This document shows positions 1 through 9,895 of a stretch of 64,000 nt of DNA, piece by piece. The notes beneath the pieces are model-generated. The model worked only from the letters and a program-made list of their open reading frames with translations. It had not been told where the DNA came from and searched no databases. Both the position numbers and the translations under genes were made by a program. Position 1 is the stretch's first letter, and every line of letters starts with the position of its first letter. Source of the stretch: Daucus carota subsp. sativus (taxonomy: Eukaryota > Streptophyta > Magnoliopsida > Apiales > Apiaceae); NCBI RefSeq assembly GCF_001625215.2, contig NC_030385.2:33009598-33073597 (forward strand). Reading direction: 5' to 3'.

Positions 1-219
1 CAAAAATCATAAATAAATTACAATAGACTAGAAACACCATAATTGAAATAATGATAAGACCTCGTACCATTTTGACAATGTTAGCACTAACAAAGAAATT
101 ACTACATAATATTGTCATTTCAATGTCAATAATACATCGAACAGTGTCTATTTTGTTGCGATTACACAAAAATACATATAAAACCTGAAATCAACATTAT
201 TCACGTACGGGGAAGCTAA

Positions 220-1071
220 CTAACTAAACACTGCTAAAATGTTGGAGAAGCCTCCCGATAGTCGGTGTGTGGAATGCCCGGGCGTCGCGTCGGCTCTAAT
301 GAAGCATGCCACCCAATACAGCACAACAACACAACCTTCACGGAGCACACCTTCGGTCACATTGGCATGCGTATTGTGATCATTCCATAGTGTGACATGA
401 ATGCTATTAGATCCATCGTAGAGACGAAATTTGCTCCATGGTTCTTTGCGCGTTATCCATTTTCCCATATCATCACCACGAAGGTTGGACACCCACCCCT
501 TGACATATTCAATTCGCATTTGGTCACGCGTGCAACCCAAGCGAGGCCTCAACTTCATAATGTCGGCTATCCTATCACACGTCACAATATCACCACCATC
601 CCACAACGATACTTTGTTTGGCCCGTCGGGATAGTCCTTACCCAAGTTCAAAATAGGTAGAAAATATGGGGTCAAGTTATAAGCCACCCTTTCGAACATG
701 TTATCGCTTGCACACCACTGACAAGCTTCGGTCCAATTTCTTGACCGGTAGGCTGCTTCCTCAGGCGGGTACAACTCGGTGTCTTCTTCCTCCAATTGGG
801 GAGGTGGTTCGTGCATCTGTGCCAATTCGTCCAGCTCATGAATTGCTTCCTCCAAGAAGCTAAAACTAGGTGAATCACACATTTCTTCCGAGTGGGATGG
901 TGGTTCGTACATTTCTGCAAGTTCGTCGAGCTCACGAATCGCGTCTTCCAAGAAGCTAAAACTAGGTGAATCACACATTTCTTCCGAGTCCGAGATTGAG
1001 TTGCTGACGTGTGACACTGACTCATCATCCGAACCGTCGGCCATTTCACCTACAAATCCAACAAAGAACAA
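220..1071 (-). CDS. Second ORF of the MULE, probable OB-fold (RPA-like) protein
   Basis: 283 residues, starting 107 bases downstream of the transposase stop and on the same strand. The N-terminal third is very acidic and holds a 32-residue tandem duplication (residues 29-60 and 61-92, DNA period 96 bp), each unit beginning SEEMCDSPSFSFLE and continuing as an amphipathic helix. Residues 188-260 resemble an OB fold of replication protein A type: a VKGWVSNL strand, a KFRLYDGSNSIHVTLWN strand pair, then a hydrophobic strand. No zinc ribbon is visible. It could be a captured host fragment or a genuine second element gene like mudrB of MuDR; similarity to mudrB itself is not apparent. A second possible start is at residue 10. 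It may also be a 3' exon of the transposase transcript. The OB-fold call is by eye. Confidence 0.5.
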   Translation of the reverse strand: MFFVGFVGEMADGSDDESVSHVSNSISDSEEMCDSPSFSFLEDAIRELDELAEMYEPPSHSEEMCDSPSFSFLEEAIHELDELAQMHEPPPQLEEEDTELYPPEEAAYRSRNWTEACQWCASDNMFERVAYNLTPYFLPILNLGKDYPDGPNKVSLWDGGDIVTCDRIADIMKLRPRLGCTRDQMRIEYVKGWVSNLRGDDMGKWITRKEPWSKFRLYDGSNSIHVTLWNDHNTHANVTEGVLREGCVVVLYWVACFIRADATPGHSTHRLSGGFSNILAVFS

Positions 1072-1177
1072 GTTAGTTACACCAACTCATACGAATGACA
1101 AATAAACCACAAGTAAAACATAAGAGAAATTTAATTAAAATGTGAATTACAATTGGCCAGTTTGAGCTTTTCTTAAA

Positions 1178-3622
1178 TCATCTTCTTTTTTTTTTGGGAC
1201 ACGTCCTAACATCATGTCCCAACATATTGCAATATCGGCATTTTCTTTTTGTTTTTGTAAGTTCCTCAACGGGGCTTTTAAAGCGGTGCTCTTTTTTCCG
1301 TCCCTTTGTTTTCGACACCAAGGGGTCAAAGATACTCTCATGCAATTTCTCACCACCTTCTTGAGTTGTTTTTGGATTTAATTCACCTCCTTCATTTTCG
1401 ACCCCGTCAACGGGCATGCTCTCAAGTATTTCTGTTTCCCGATTAATAACCCCAACGGCATACTCATACCGCTCTTTCGATGCCATGCAACTATGACTAA
1501 ACGCCATGGTAAGTAATGTCATGTGGTTGAATCTTTCCGTGAGAGTCATTTCATGAGATGGTGATTGAAATTCGGACGTGTGATATGGCAACTTGCCATC
1601 AACTCTATTGGCGTCCCTTGTCCAACGCTGTTTCACAAAATGTTCCGGTAGTTCCGCCACACACCTCTTCGTCAAGACGGCAATAATGTGACGGCATGGT
1701 ATGCCAACATTGTCATACATTTTACAAATGCATGAACCCCATAATGACACCTTGTTGAATGATACAAGATACGTGTTTCTCTGAGAAGCACGCATCAACG
1801 GTCTATAACATTTGTAGAACGTGTCTTGAACATCTTCCAAGGACCGATCTCTATCTTTCTCCACAAAGTACTTAGATGATTCAACCAATTGTTCCTGAAA
1901 TCTTCGAAACATATCTTTCGTATAAATGGAAGCTGCGTGGTGCTCCAGAGCGGCTTTCATTTGCATGCAACGACTTCTATGAAACGTCACATAATCCTCG
2001 TCTTTCTAACGCATGAATTGCCTCTCCAAAGCTTTTTGTGCACCCTCTACAAAATCTTTCAAACCGGTGCAAGAACCAACATAGGCATCGAAATATGCAT
2101 TCATTCCTTCACTTCTTGATGTGGTCTTTTGACCCGCAGAAAAAGTGTTTCTTGTGTAAGCCTCGACCCACTTATGCTTCAAAGCATATAACCCTTGAAG
2201 CCATGTATTGCCTTCCAAATTGTACTTCAAAACCAAAGCATTCCACCGATCTTCAAACACAACTTCAGTCAAAGAGTGATATATGCAATTGTTGAAATCA
2301 AATTTAAACCCTTCCTTGGAATAATATGTTGCAAGTTTCTCGGGGAATTTGTTGCTAATGTGCCATGAGCATAACAAATGTGATGTGTTCGGAAGTTGTG
2401 ATTCAATAGCCGCGGCCATGACTTGATCTTGATCGGTTATGATAACCAAGGGTTCTTTGCCTTCCATTGCTTCTAGCCAAGTACTCAAAACCCACTCAAA
2501 AGTTGTCTTCAATTCATCCCGAACGAGTGCAAAACCAAAAAGTATTGATTGATAGTGATGGTTGACTCCGGTGAAAGGCACAAATGGCATAGCATACCTA
2601 TTAGTTCGATATGTAGTGTCAAACGCAACCACATCACCGAAGTTTTTGTAGGCCATCAAAGAGCAGGGATCGACCCATACAAGACACTTCAATCTTTGTT
2701 CGTCATCGAGGAGAGTCTTGATGAAAAACTTACCGCCGCTCTCTTCTTGCAAACGGTACAACAAATCCAAACCGGCTTGAGCATCATTAACTCCCATGTT
2801 GTCCTTCCTAAAATCACGTACGACATTTCTTAAATGTTGGCTGTTAAAACCCACTTGTTCCGCTCCTCCGTGCATTTTTCCAAATATATTCATTTGTTGT
2901 CTTGGTTGGACACCCGAAACATGTAAGCTCTTGATCAAATTTTTTTGTGCCGCGGTCACACGTTTCTCCCGTCTTATCAAACTCATCTTAGAAGGAGTAA
3001 CAACTTGGTGATTGTGTTCTAATTCCAAACCGGTTATCTCCCAATGACTTGTTTTTTTCTTATTAACCAAGTACATTCTAACTTTGTAACCACTCCTAGG
3101 AAGCACATCTCTACGCCGTTTGCCTTTAACGCTACCAACTCTACCAATCAAAATTTCATCGTCCTCAACGGGGTTTTTCCCACGATTTTCTCCCGCTAAA
3201 TTACAAACATACATTCGACCATATATGGATTTATCTTTCGCACGCTTCTGTGTGTTTTGTATCTTAATTGCAAAACCATTCTTTAAAGCATACGCCCTAA
3301 ACAAATTCTCCCCGGCTTGTAAATTAGGAAATTGTTGATTCAAGTAGGGAATTGTGTTCGGGTCATCTACATCAACATTATCCTCACCATGATCATGCAA
3401 ATTACCACTACTTTCATGCATACTACCTATATCATCATACAATTTCTCACTTTCTTCTAATTCTTCACTAACAACTAACTCCTCGCCATCACTATCAACA
3501 ACTTCAACATACTCAATATTATCTCTATTACTACCACATTTAACTTTGTCATTATGTACATCAACATTTTTGGTTGTTTTCAAACTTTTTCTACCTTCAA
3601 ATCTTGCAAACATTTTATCCAT
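1178..3622 (-). pseudogene. FAR1-type MULE transposase, interrupted by one in-frame TAG
   Basis: The reading frame runs 815 codons from ATG at 3622 to the stop at 1178, broken once by TAG at 2006-2008; the two halves stay in the same frame. Order of domains: acidic N-terminus, FAR1 DNA-binding region (about residues 95-206, ending EHNH), MULE transposase core with likely DDE residues D335 (FDTTY), D397 (ITDQD) and E505 (SRSEG), then after the stop a SWIM finger (CxC ... CRH) and a C-terminal CCHC knuckle (CX2CX4HX4C). In the FAR1 region the usual RTGCKA-like cysteine appears as tyrosine (RSGYKV). The stop falls between catalytic core and SWIM finger. It is the only lesion seen, suggesting recent inactivation or a sequencing error. 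Domesticated FRS proteins share the architecture, but the linked ORF and element end favour a transposon. Confidence 0.85.
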
Positions 3623-3809
3623 CTCAACACAAGAATAATCAACAAAACAATACTACAAATTAAGCTTACCCAAGACAAAGATGGAAGATGGATCAGATTC
3701 TTGCCTAAAAGACTCACAAAATCAGCTGTGCAATTTCCAAAAGAAAGATGAACACAAGTGAAGTTGATCACCTAGGTTATAAACTGTGCGTGCAAAACAT
3801 TCTGGAATG

Positions 3810-3894
3810 TCCGCGGAAAAAAATCGCGGAAAGGGTATGTGTCCGCGCAGAAAAGTCGCGGATAGAGGGAGTATCCGCGGTAAATAACCGCGGA
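3810..3894. repeat. Three 21-bp dyads at exact 32-bp period in the MULE end
   Basis: Units at 3810-3830, 3842-3862 and 3874-3894 each read TCCGCG(G/C), seven A-rich bases, then (T/C)CGCGGA. The two spacers are both 11 bp, so the centres repeat every 32 bp, about three helical turns. They lie about 190-275 bp upstream of the transposase ATG and inside the element end. Binding sites for the element's own transposase are the simplest reading, by analogy with subterminal motifs of other transposons; this is inference. Confidence 0.8.
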
Positions 3895-3917
3895 CACTTA
3901 AAAACCGAATCTTTTGT

Positions 3918-3950
3918 CCCAGCCGTTGGATCGTCGATCCAACGGCTGGG
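3918..3950. repeat. 33-bp near-perfect palindrome
   Basis: Two 16-bp arms (CCCAGCCGTTGGATCG and its reverse complement) surround one central T. It lies between the dyad array and the terminal hairpin of the MULE. It could extrude as a cruciform or bind a dimeric protein. Confidence 0.85.
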
Positions 3951-3970
3951 GAGTAGGTTGTTACATAAAC

Positions 3971-4005
3971 GTTCCCTGACAACCACATGTCAGGGAACAT
4001 GACCC
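3971..4005. repeat. Terminal hairpin and right terminus of the MULE
   Basis: GTTCCCTGACA (3971-3981) and its exact reverse complement (3988-3998) are separated by six bases, followed by ATGACCC up to the junction with TA-rich flanking DNA at 4006. Read outward-in, the terminus is GGGTCATGTTCC, similar to the ends of several small elements in this window. Confidence 0.65.
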
Positions 4006-4698
4006 TTATAATATAGTATAGATAGTATAGATTTTAGCTTTACAGTTATACGGATTTCGAAGTTGTTGATCTTCCGAAGTTTACATGGTGTATGGTTCAA
4101 GATTTTCATAGTTCCTTTAGCTGAATTTTTGTAACTGGGTAAATTCACGAAAATGTATTAAATTCGTATAAAATATATATTAGCGGGTTTATTCGATTGG
4201 GATTCTAATTTTTTTTCATTCATGAAATTTGAGAGTGTTCAATTGAAATTGTTTAAAATTTAATAAAATTTTGGGATATTGAATTATGATTTTAAATTAT
4301 GTTACAAAATTTAGTAACATTCAATCAGAATTTTAAATTATGCTTAAAAATCCAATGATATTCAATTGATATGGTTTAAAATCTATTAAAATCTGATGAC
4401 ATGGATTTTTTGAATTTCATAAAATGATGAATTTTATGGCATTTCTCAGTGTATTTTAAGTTTTTTGAAATTACACCAGAATCTATGAGATTTGAAGCAT
4501 TTTGTTTTAATTTTAAAAAATCTATACAATCTTTATGACATTTTATTAAGAATCCGCGTAAAATCAAAATCACATACACTATTAAGTTATACTATTCGTT
4601 GTAAAAAAGAGAAAGGAATGTTCTCAAATTCTATTATAAAAAAACTTAATAAACTAATAGCTATAATAAATAATAAATCTCACTATAATAATAAACTA
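4006..4698. other. AT-rich spacer without recognised gene
   Basis: Very AT-rich DNA with short stretches such as the repeated phrase ATTCAATT..TTTAAAAT. No coding region, RNA gene or complete element is recognised. Confidence 0.6.
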
Positions 4699-4777
4699 CT
4701 CCCTCCGTCCCGGTAGATTGTATACATTTGGTTTGGACACGGAGACCAAGAAAAAATGTAAAAAGTGAGTAAAGTGA

Positions 4778-5238
4778 GATGAAAAGTGAGTAAAGTGGTG
4801 GGACCCATTTATATTTAATGATAGATTTGAGATAGTGGAGGAAAATACTCCCTCCGTCCCAATCAATTCTATACAGTTTCCTTTTTGGGATGTCCCATCA
4901 TTTCTATACATTCCCAAAATAGCAACTTTTTATAATATAAAACACTACTACACCCACTACATTCTCCCACTATCCCCATTTTATAATAATAAAAACACTA
5001 TTACACCCACTACCTTCCTCCACTATCTCAAATCTATTATTAAAAAATATATGGGTCCCACCACTTTACCTACTTTCCATTTAACTTTACTCATTTCTTA
5101 CACTTTTTCTTGGTCTCCGTGTCCAATCCCAGTGTATATAACTCACTGGGACGGAGGGAGTAGTGGGGGATGAAAAGTGAGTAAAGTGGTGGGACCCATT
5201 TATATTTAATGATAGATTTGAGATAGTGGAGGAAAATA
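4778..5238. repeat. 70-bp perfect direct repeat bracketing a MITE
   Basis: 4778-4847 and 5169-5238 are identical over 70 bases. Both belong to the split outer MITE. The inner MITE lies between them, with eight further bases (5161-5168) before the second copy. Confidence 0.9.
4848..5160. mobile_element. Stowaway MITE, complete, inserted in another MITE
   Basis: Ends are CTCCCTCCGTCCC at the left and GGGACGGAGGGAG at the right, each next to TA (4846-4847 and 5161-5162), the usual Tc1/mariner-type target duplication. The body is related to its host MITE but lies in the opposite orientation. No coding capacity. Confidence 0.9.
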
Positions 5239-5385
5239 GTGGGTGTAATAGTGTTTATATTATTATAGAAGGAAGATAGTGGAAGAAAGAAGTGGGTGTA
5301 ATAGTGTTTTGTATTATTAAAAGTTAACTATATTTGGAATGTATAGAAATGATGGCACGTCCCAAAAAGGAAACCGTACAGAAGT

Positions 5386-5565
5386 AAAATTAAAAGCACA
5401 GTAGTAAAATTTACAAAGACGAAAGAACAGACCAAATCGTGAGCGCAAGAGGGTGCCACCGACCCGAATTTCCCCAAATCGGAACTTCATTATTTCCTCT
5501 TTCTCTCTCAAGATCGCAAATCTCACTTTATATTAATACTAGTACGCGCACATACATATAGATTG
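5386..5565 (+). promoter_or_regulatory. Presumed promoter and 5' leader of the Rab3GAP gene
   Basis: This 180-base segment between the MITE cluster and the Rab3GAP ATG contains TATATTAATA at about 5529-5538, a weak TATA-like site, and a pyrimidine-rich stretch (TTTCCTCTTTCTCTCTC) typical of plant leaders. MITEs lie immediately upstream, so they may contribute promoter sequence. Confidence 0.35.
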
Positions 5566-8500
5566 ATGGCCCCTTCCAGCAGTGAAATTTATTTCAGCGA
5601 AGATGAAGATCAAGATGACGAGGAAGAAGAGGTGTGTTACAATATCTCAATACTGAGAGAGAGAGATTGAATATTGGTCTATACGTACGCACATAAATGA
5701 GCGAGAGAGAGAGAGTTAGAATTTTGGCCTATACGCACACATATAAATTGTTATTTTCAAGCCGACTGAGTTTGCAGACTGAACATAGTGATATATTAAG
5801 ATCCGTCTATAATGCATATGTGTAGCTTTTAGGCTTTTGAGTTTTCATGATTGTTAATATGATAAGCCTCTCTTTATGTGTTTTCCTAATAACTGTTGAT
5901 GTCAATTTATTTGCGTTTTGATTAAATTTGGCTAGTGATTTTTAGCGAAATATTACCATTTGCTTAAAATTATGGCAGTGTACTTTGAGATGTTACTTCG
6001 AGCTCTTTTACAACTTATCGAGTTAAACACACTGAGTTATGCTGTTACAGTATGTCGGAGTTATTTAGGAGTATTTGTAAAGATCATGAGGAGATAATGA
6101 AGTGGAAGGAAGTGATTTCATTTAATTAATGAGATTGAATGGCGAATCGGGAAAAATGATAAATATTAATATTTGATCATCAGGTTACTTTGGAATTTGC
6201 CTTAAGTCATGCGTTGATAGGTTATGGTTGTTATAGGGAAAGATAAGGCGAAACCTAACTGAAACGATATGTGAGGTTGTATATGGGCTGGTTAACGGAA
6301 TGATTTGTAAAACCGCTTTTAACTTTATTCGGTCAAGTGTTAGCTTTTGAGTTAATAATCCAAACAACGGTTTTTCTAGTGTGTGCCCATGGGCACATTC
6401 TAAGCGCGGAATTTTACAAGCTTGGGAGATTTTGATTGGCTCTCCTATCTTAATAATGATGGACCCCCTTGCAAATACAACAACCACACCAATCAAAACC
6501 TTCCAAACATATCAAATTCCGCGCTTACCATGTGCCCATGGGCACACACTAGACAAACCCTCCAAACAAACCCTTTTTTTTGAGAATTTTGAGACTAATA
6601 ATTTGGTTATTCTGCTTGCAGTTCGAACATTTTGATGATTTCACTCTTGCCTCTTCTTGGGAGAGGTATTTGGTTCTTGTTAATCATATATCGACAAGCA
6701 TTGTTATTATCCTTCTTTGAATATAATCCTTCGCTAGCATATAAAATTGCATTTTTTTTATTGCAGGTTCATATCTGAAATCGAGGCAGTTTGTCGGCAA
6801 TGGTTGGCTGATGGTCCCAAAAAATTGTTGGTATGTTTGGATGAGATATATGGCAAACTGTTTTACTCCATTACATGTTATTTAGTAATTGTCCAAAGTA
6901 TAGATGTGTTCGGATTTATGGCTTCTGAGCATTTTTAAGATTATACTTTTTTAAGTCTTATTTGTATTGCGGTAAATCCTTTACAATTAAATACTCTATG
7001 TTCTATTCGTTTCAGGAAAAGAGTGCTGATTGTTTGGAAATATCAAAGAATTTGTACAAGGTCAAGTCTGAGTTGAAGTATCTAACGAAAAACTATTGCA
7101 TGGATTATTACTTTGTAAATGGTGGTAATGGTATGTACAAAAGGTGACTAACACCTAGTTGGTTGTTTGGTTGCATATAGGTATTTTGCTTCCTAGAGGA
7201 AGTGATACTTCCTTGGTATATTAAGTTCATAGGAATCAGAAAAAATTGTCTGGTTGAATATATAGGAAGTTAAAGTAATGGGAACTGCAAGTAATAAAGG
7301 GGGAGGTGGGTAAGTAACTTCCCATGTCTTGTGGGTATTCACACTTTCATGAAAGTTACACTTCCTTTCTTCTTGTCAAACAAACAACCTTAGTTACATA
7401 CTTCCTGGGAATTTGAACTTGTACATGTCAACCAAACGACCTCTTAGTTATGTATCATGTGTGCCACTGTAATTAATATTCTGGCCTCCCAGGAAGCATT
7501 GGACATTGGAATTATGATTTACACGATCTGCAGTTGTCTTTTGGAGTTGAGGAATTTCTGGTATTTCTTTTCTTTGCTCCTAACTTTCATGTAACATTTA
7601 ATTGTTGGGAACTATTTCGCTGTAGCTTACTTTTTTTTTTTTCTTTCTGAACATCATTATTAGGTGATTGCACCACAAAGTGCAAGTGGGGTGGTTCTTG
7701 ATGCACCAGAGGCAAGCAAACTTCTAAGTGCAGTTGCTATTGCTTTGTCAAATAGTTCCAGGTTGGATTGATACTCTGATTGCGATTAAAGATTTAGAAT
7801 GATGCTCAAGTTACATTAAAACATGTAATTTTTATTACATCAATTTAGTTAAAATCTTTATATTTTCTTGTAAGATTTTGTTCGAATTAGTTGGTGTGAA
7901 TGAATATTTGACTAATCAATTACTTCTGCATCTTCCTTTCATGTTTATATTAAAATATTATTATTTTGTTTTTTGGAAGAAGTGTACAGATTGTTGGAAT
8001 AGAAGTTACTTTGACATTTACTGTTAAATAGTTTTGTCAAGTTTAGCAGACATGAATTGATATTTTTTGACATTCGTTGTTATATAGTTAAGCTTAGCAG
8101 ATTATAGATTTAAATAGTTAATAGTTATATCATATGTGGGATCTAGTTTTCTAGATAGTCAACATTATTTTAATTAGACCATATTTTTATAGGCATGGTC
8201 TATTAGTTTTTAAATTTTGGTGTGAGTCCAACATAAAGATATATTATCACATATTAGTATAGCGGCTTAGACTTGAACTGATTATTGAATTTTTAAATGT
8301 TCTCTTTTGTATGGGGTGCAATCCATTCTCTTTTCCTCTCCTGATGTTGGGAAATCCCAAGGGTAGTTGATATTCTGTGGCTAATCCATCAGACCTATCT
8401 TTTTACTTTTTTAATTCCATATATATTTATTTTCAATCCCTGCCCTGCATCACGATGTTCATATGAGTGGAGACTGGAGCATGTAGGAAGAGCTTGCTAG

Positions 8501-8616
8501 TAGAATTGTGATTGATTCGTGTTCGCTTAGCTCATGGCCAGTTATTTTATTTTTTTCCAGGTTGGACCAACCAGGAACAGACATGGAAAATATGATAGTT
8601 AAATACCTGCATTACA

Positions 8617-8677
<61 letters not shown>

Positions 8678-9857
8678 GCATGCATGCATGCATGCATGCA
8701 TGTATGTATGTATGTATGTATGTATGTATAGATATCATCTATATAGTTGTACTTTTTCAATTATTAGTTATATTTGTATGTACCATTCTACTCTACATGA
8801 ATCATTTTTTTGAAGTATGTGCTGATGTTTGTAGTAGTATCCTATGAGAACAAGAATATTCAATTAGAATTGATTAATTTGAGTTTTGTGTAGCTTGTGG
8901 CCAGCATTTGTTCCAGTACATGTTCCTTCTCGCAAAGCGTATATTGGTATCCAAAATATGGGAACAGTTTTTACTCGAAGATTTGAATCAGACCGTATTG
9001 GTAGCCAGGTTCCAGTAAAACTCATGCATTTGGAAGGTTTATACGAGTTGTTTATTTCAAAATTCGTAAGTTTATCCTCAACTTCATATCTAAAGTTATA
9101 TTGTGCGGGAAACCATAATTGTTTTCTATACACTATCCATTTTATTCAGAAATCATGTGATTTCTTTTTTCTTTTTGCCTTTTTGCTAAATAAAATCATG
9201 TGTAATTTCTGTTGTGTATTTGTTTAGGACAGTATAAATGTTGCTCTTTGGAGCACTTGATGTTAATTAAAGCTAAGTCCTCTCCATCCTTGTTAACCTG
9301 TAATGGCTTTCTTTTCGCTGAAGGTCTTCTCAACCTTGGACTTGTCTATGCATCGTTTCAAAGTCAATTTCACAATGAAGCTAACCTACAAAACCATTCT
9401 CCATGATGACGAGAATGAAGTTGAAAGACCTAATGCGGAAGTATATGATTCCAATGCAGTTTCTGGAAGTGAAATGCACAGAAAAGCACAATGGGATGAG
9501 GACTGTCCATGGAGTGAATGGTATTCAGCAGAGGACCCAGTAAAAGGTCAGCCCTGCCTCTTTTTTTTTCCCTAGATAATTGTTGACTCAGATACGCGTC
9601 AATGCAGGCACATTTATCGTTAACATAGCTCTACCATGGTTGGGATGGCAGTAAGTAGAGTTGTTGGAGGTACGAGTGGGCGACTAGTCATGGACTTGTC
9701 GACAAATTAATAATAATAGATTATATATACCTCATATATTTGGTTTCTCACAATAATTCAACATTCCCGTATATACTATATACAAAGTAGATATATTAAT
9801 TACAAACATCTACTTTCTTCCTTTCCATATACATTTGATATATACACATTATACACA

Positions 9858-9895
<38 letters not shown>

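Larger units (their letters stand above)
1..4005 (-). mobile_element. Mutator-like element with FAR1-type transposase, left end outside window
   Basis: On the minus strand this DNA carries a FAR1/MULE transposase gene followed by a second ORF, as in autonomous MULEs. The right end is taken as 4005, where the minus strand begins GGGTCATGTTCCCTGACA next to a TA-rich target (TTATAATATAG). Just inside lie a terminal hairpin, a 33-bp palindrome and three regularly spaced dyads. No matching inverted terminus is visible near position 1, so the left terminus and the target-site duplication lie outside. Terminal limit and family are inferred from coding content and end structure. Confidence 0.65.
4699..5385. 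mobile_element. Stowaway-type MITE copy split by a second MITE
   Basis: The left end CTCCCTCCGTCCC at 4699 follows a TA. Stowaway-like sequence continues to 4847 and resumes at 5163 in the same orientation, ending around 5385 without a clear right terminus. The resumed part repeats the last 70 bp of the first part exactly, so this is not a simple insertion. Confidence 0.7.

Noticed and set aside
3722-4002. Open frames on both strands across the MULE terminal region
   Set aside because: They run through the palindromes and dyads, mirror each other, and lack codon bias or family resemblance.
8508-8813. Open frames over the TA/TATG repeat, including a TTTTCCAG/GTTGGACCAACC site that could mimic a Rab3GAP exon
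   Set aside because: The repeat itself keeps the frame open. The exon 6-7 junction (AG|C, SSLWPAFVP) is in frame without it, and no good donor follows.
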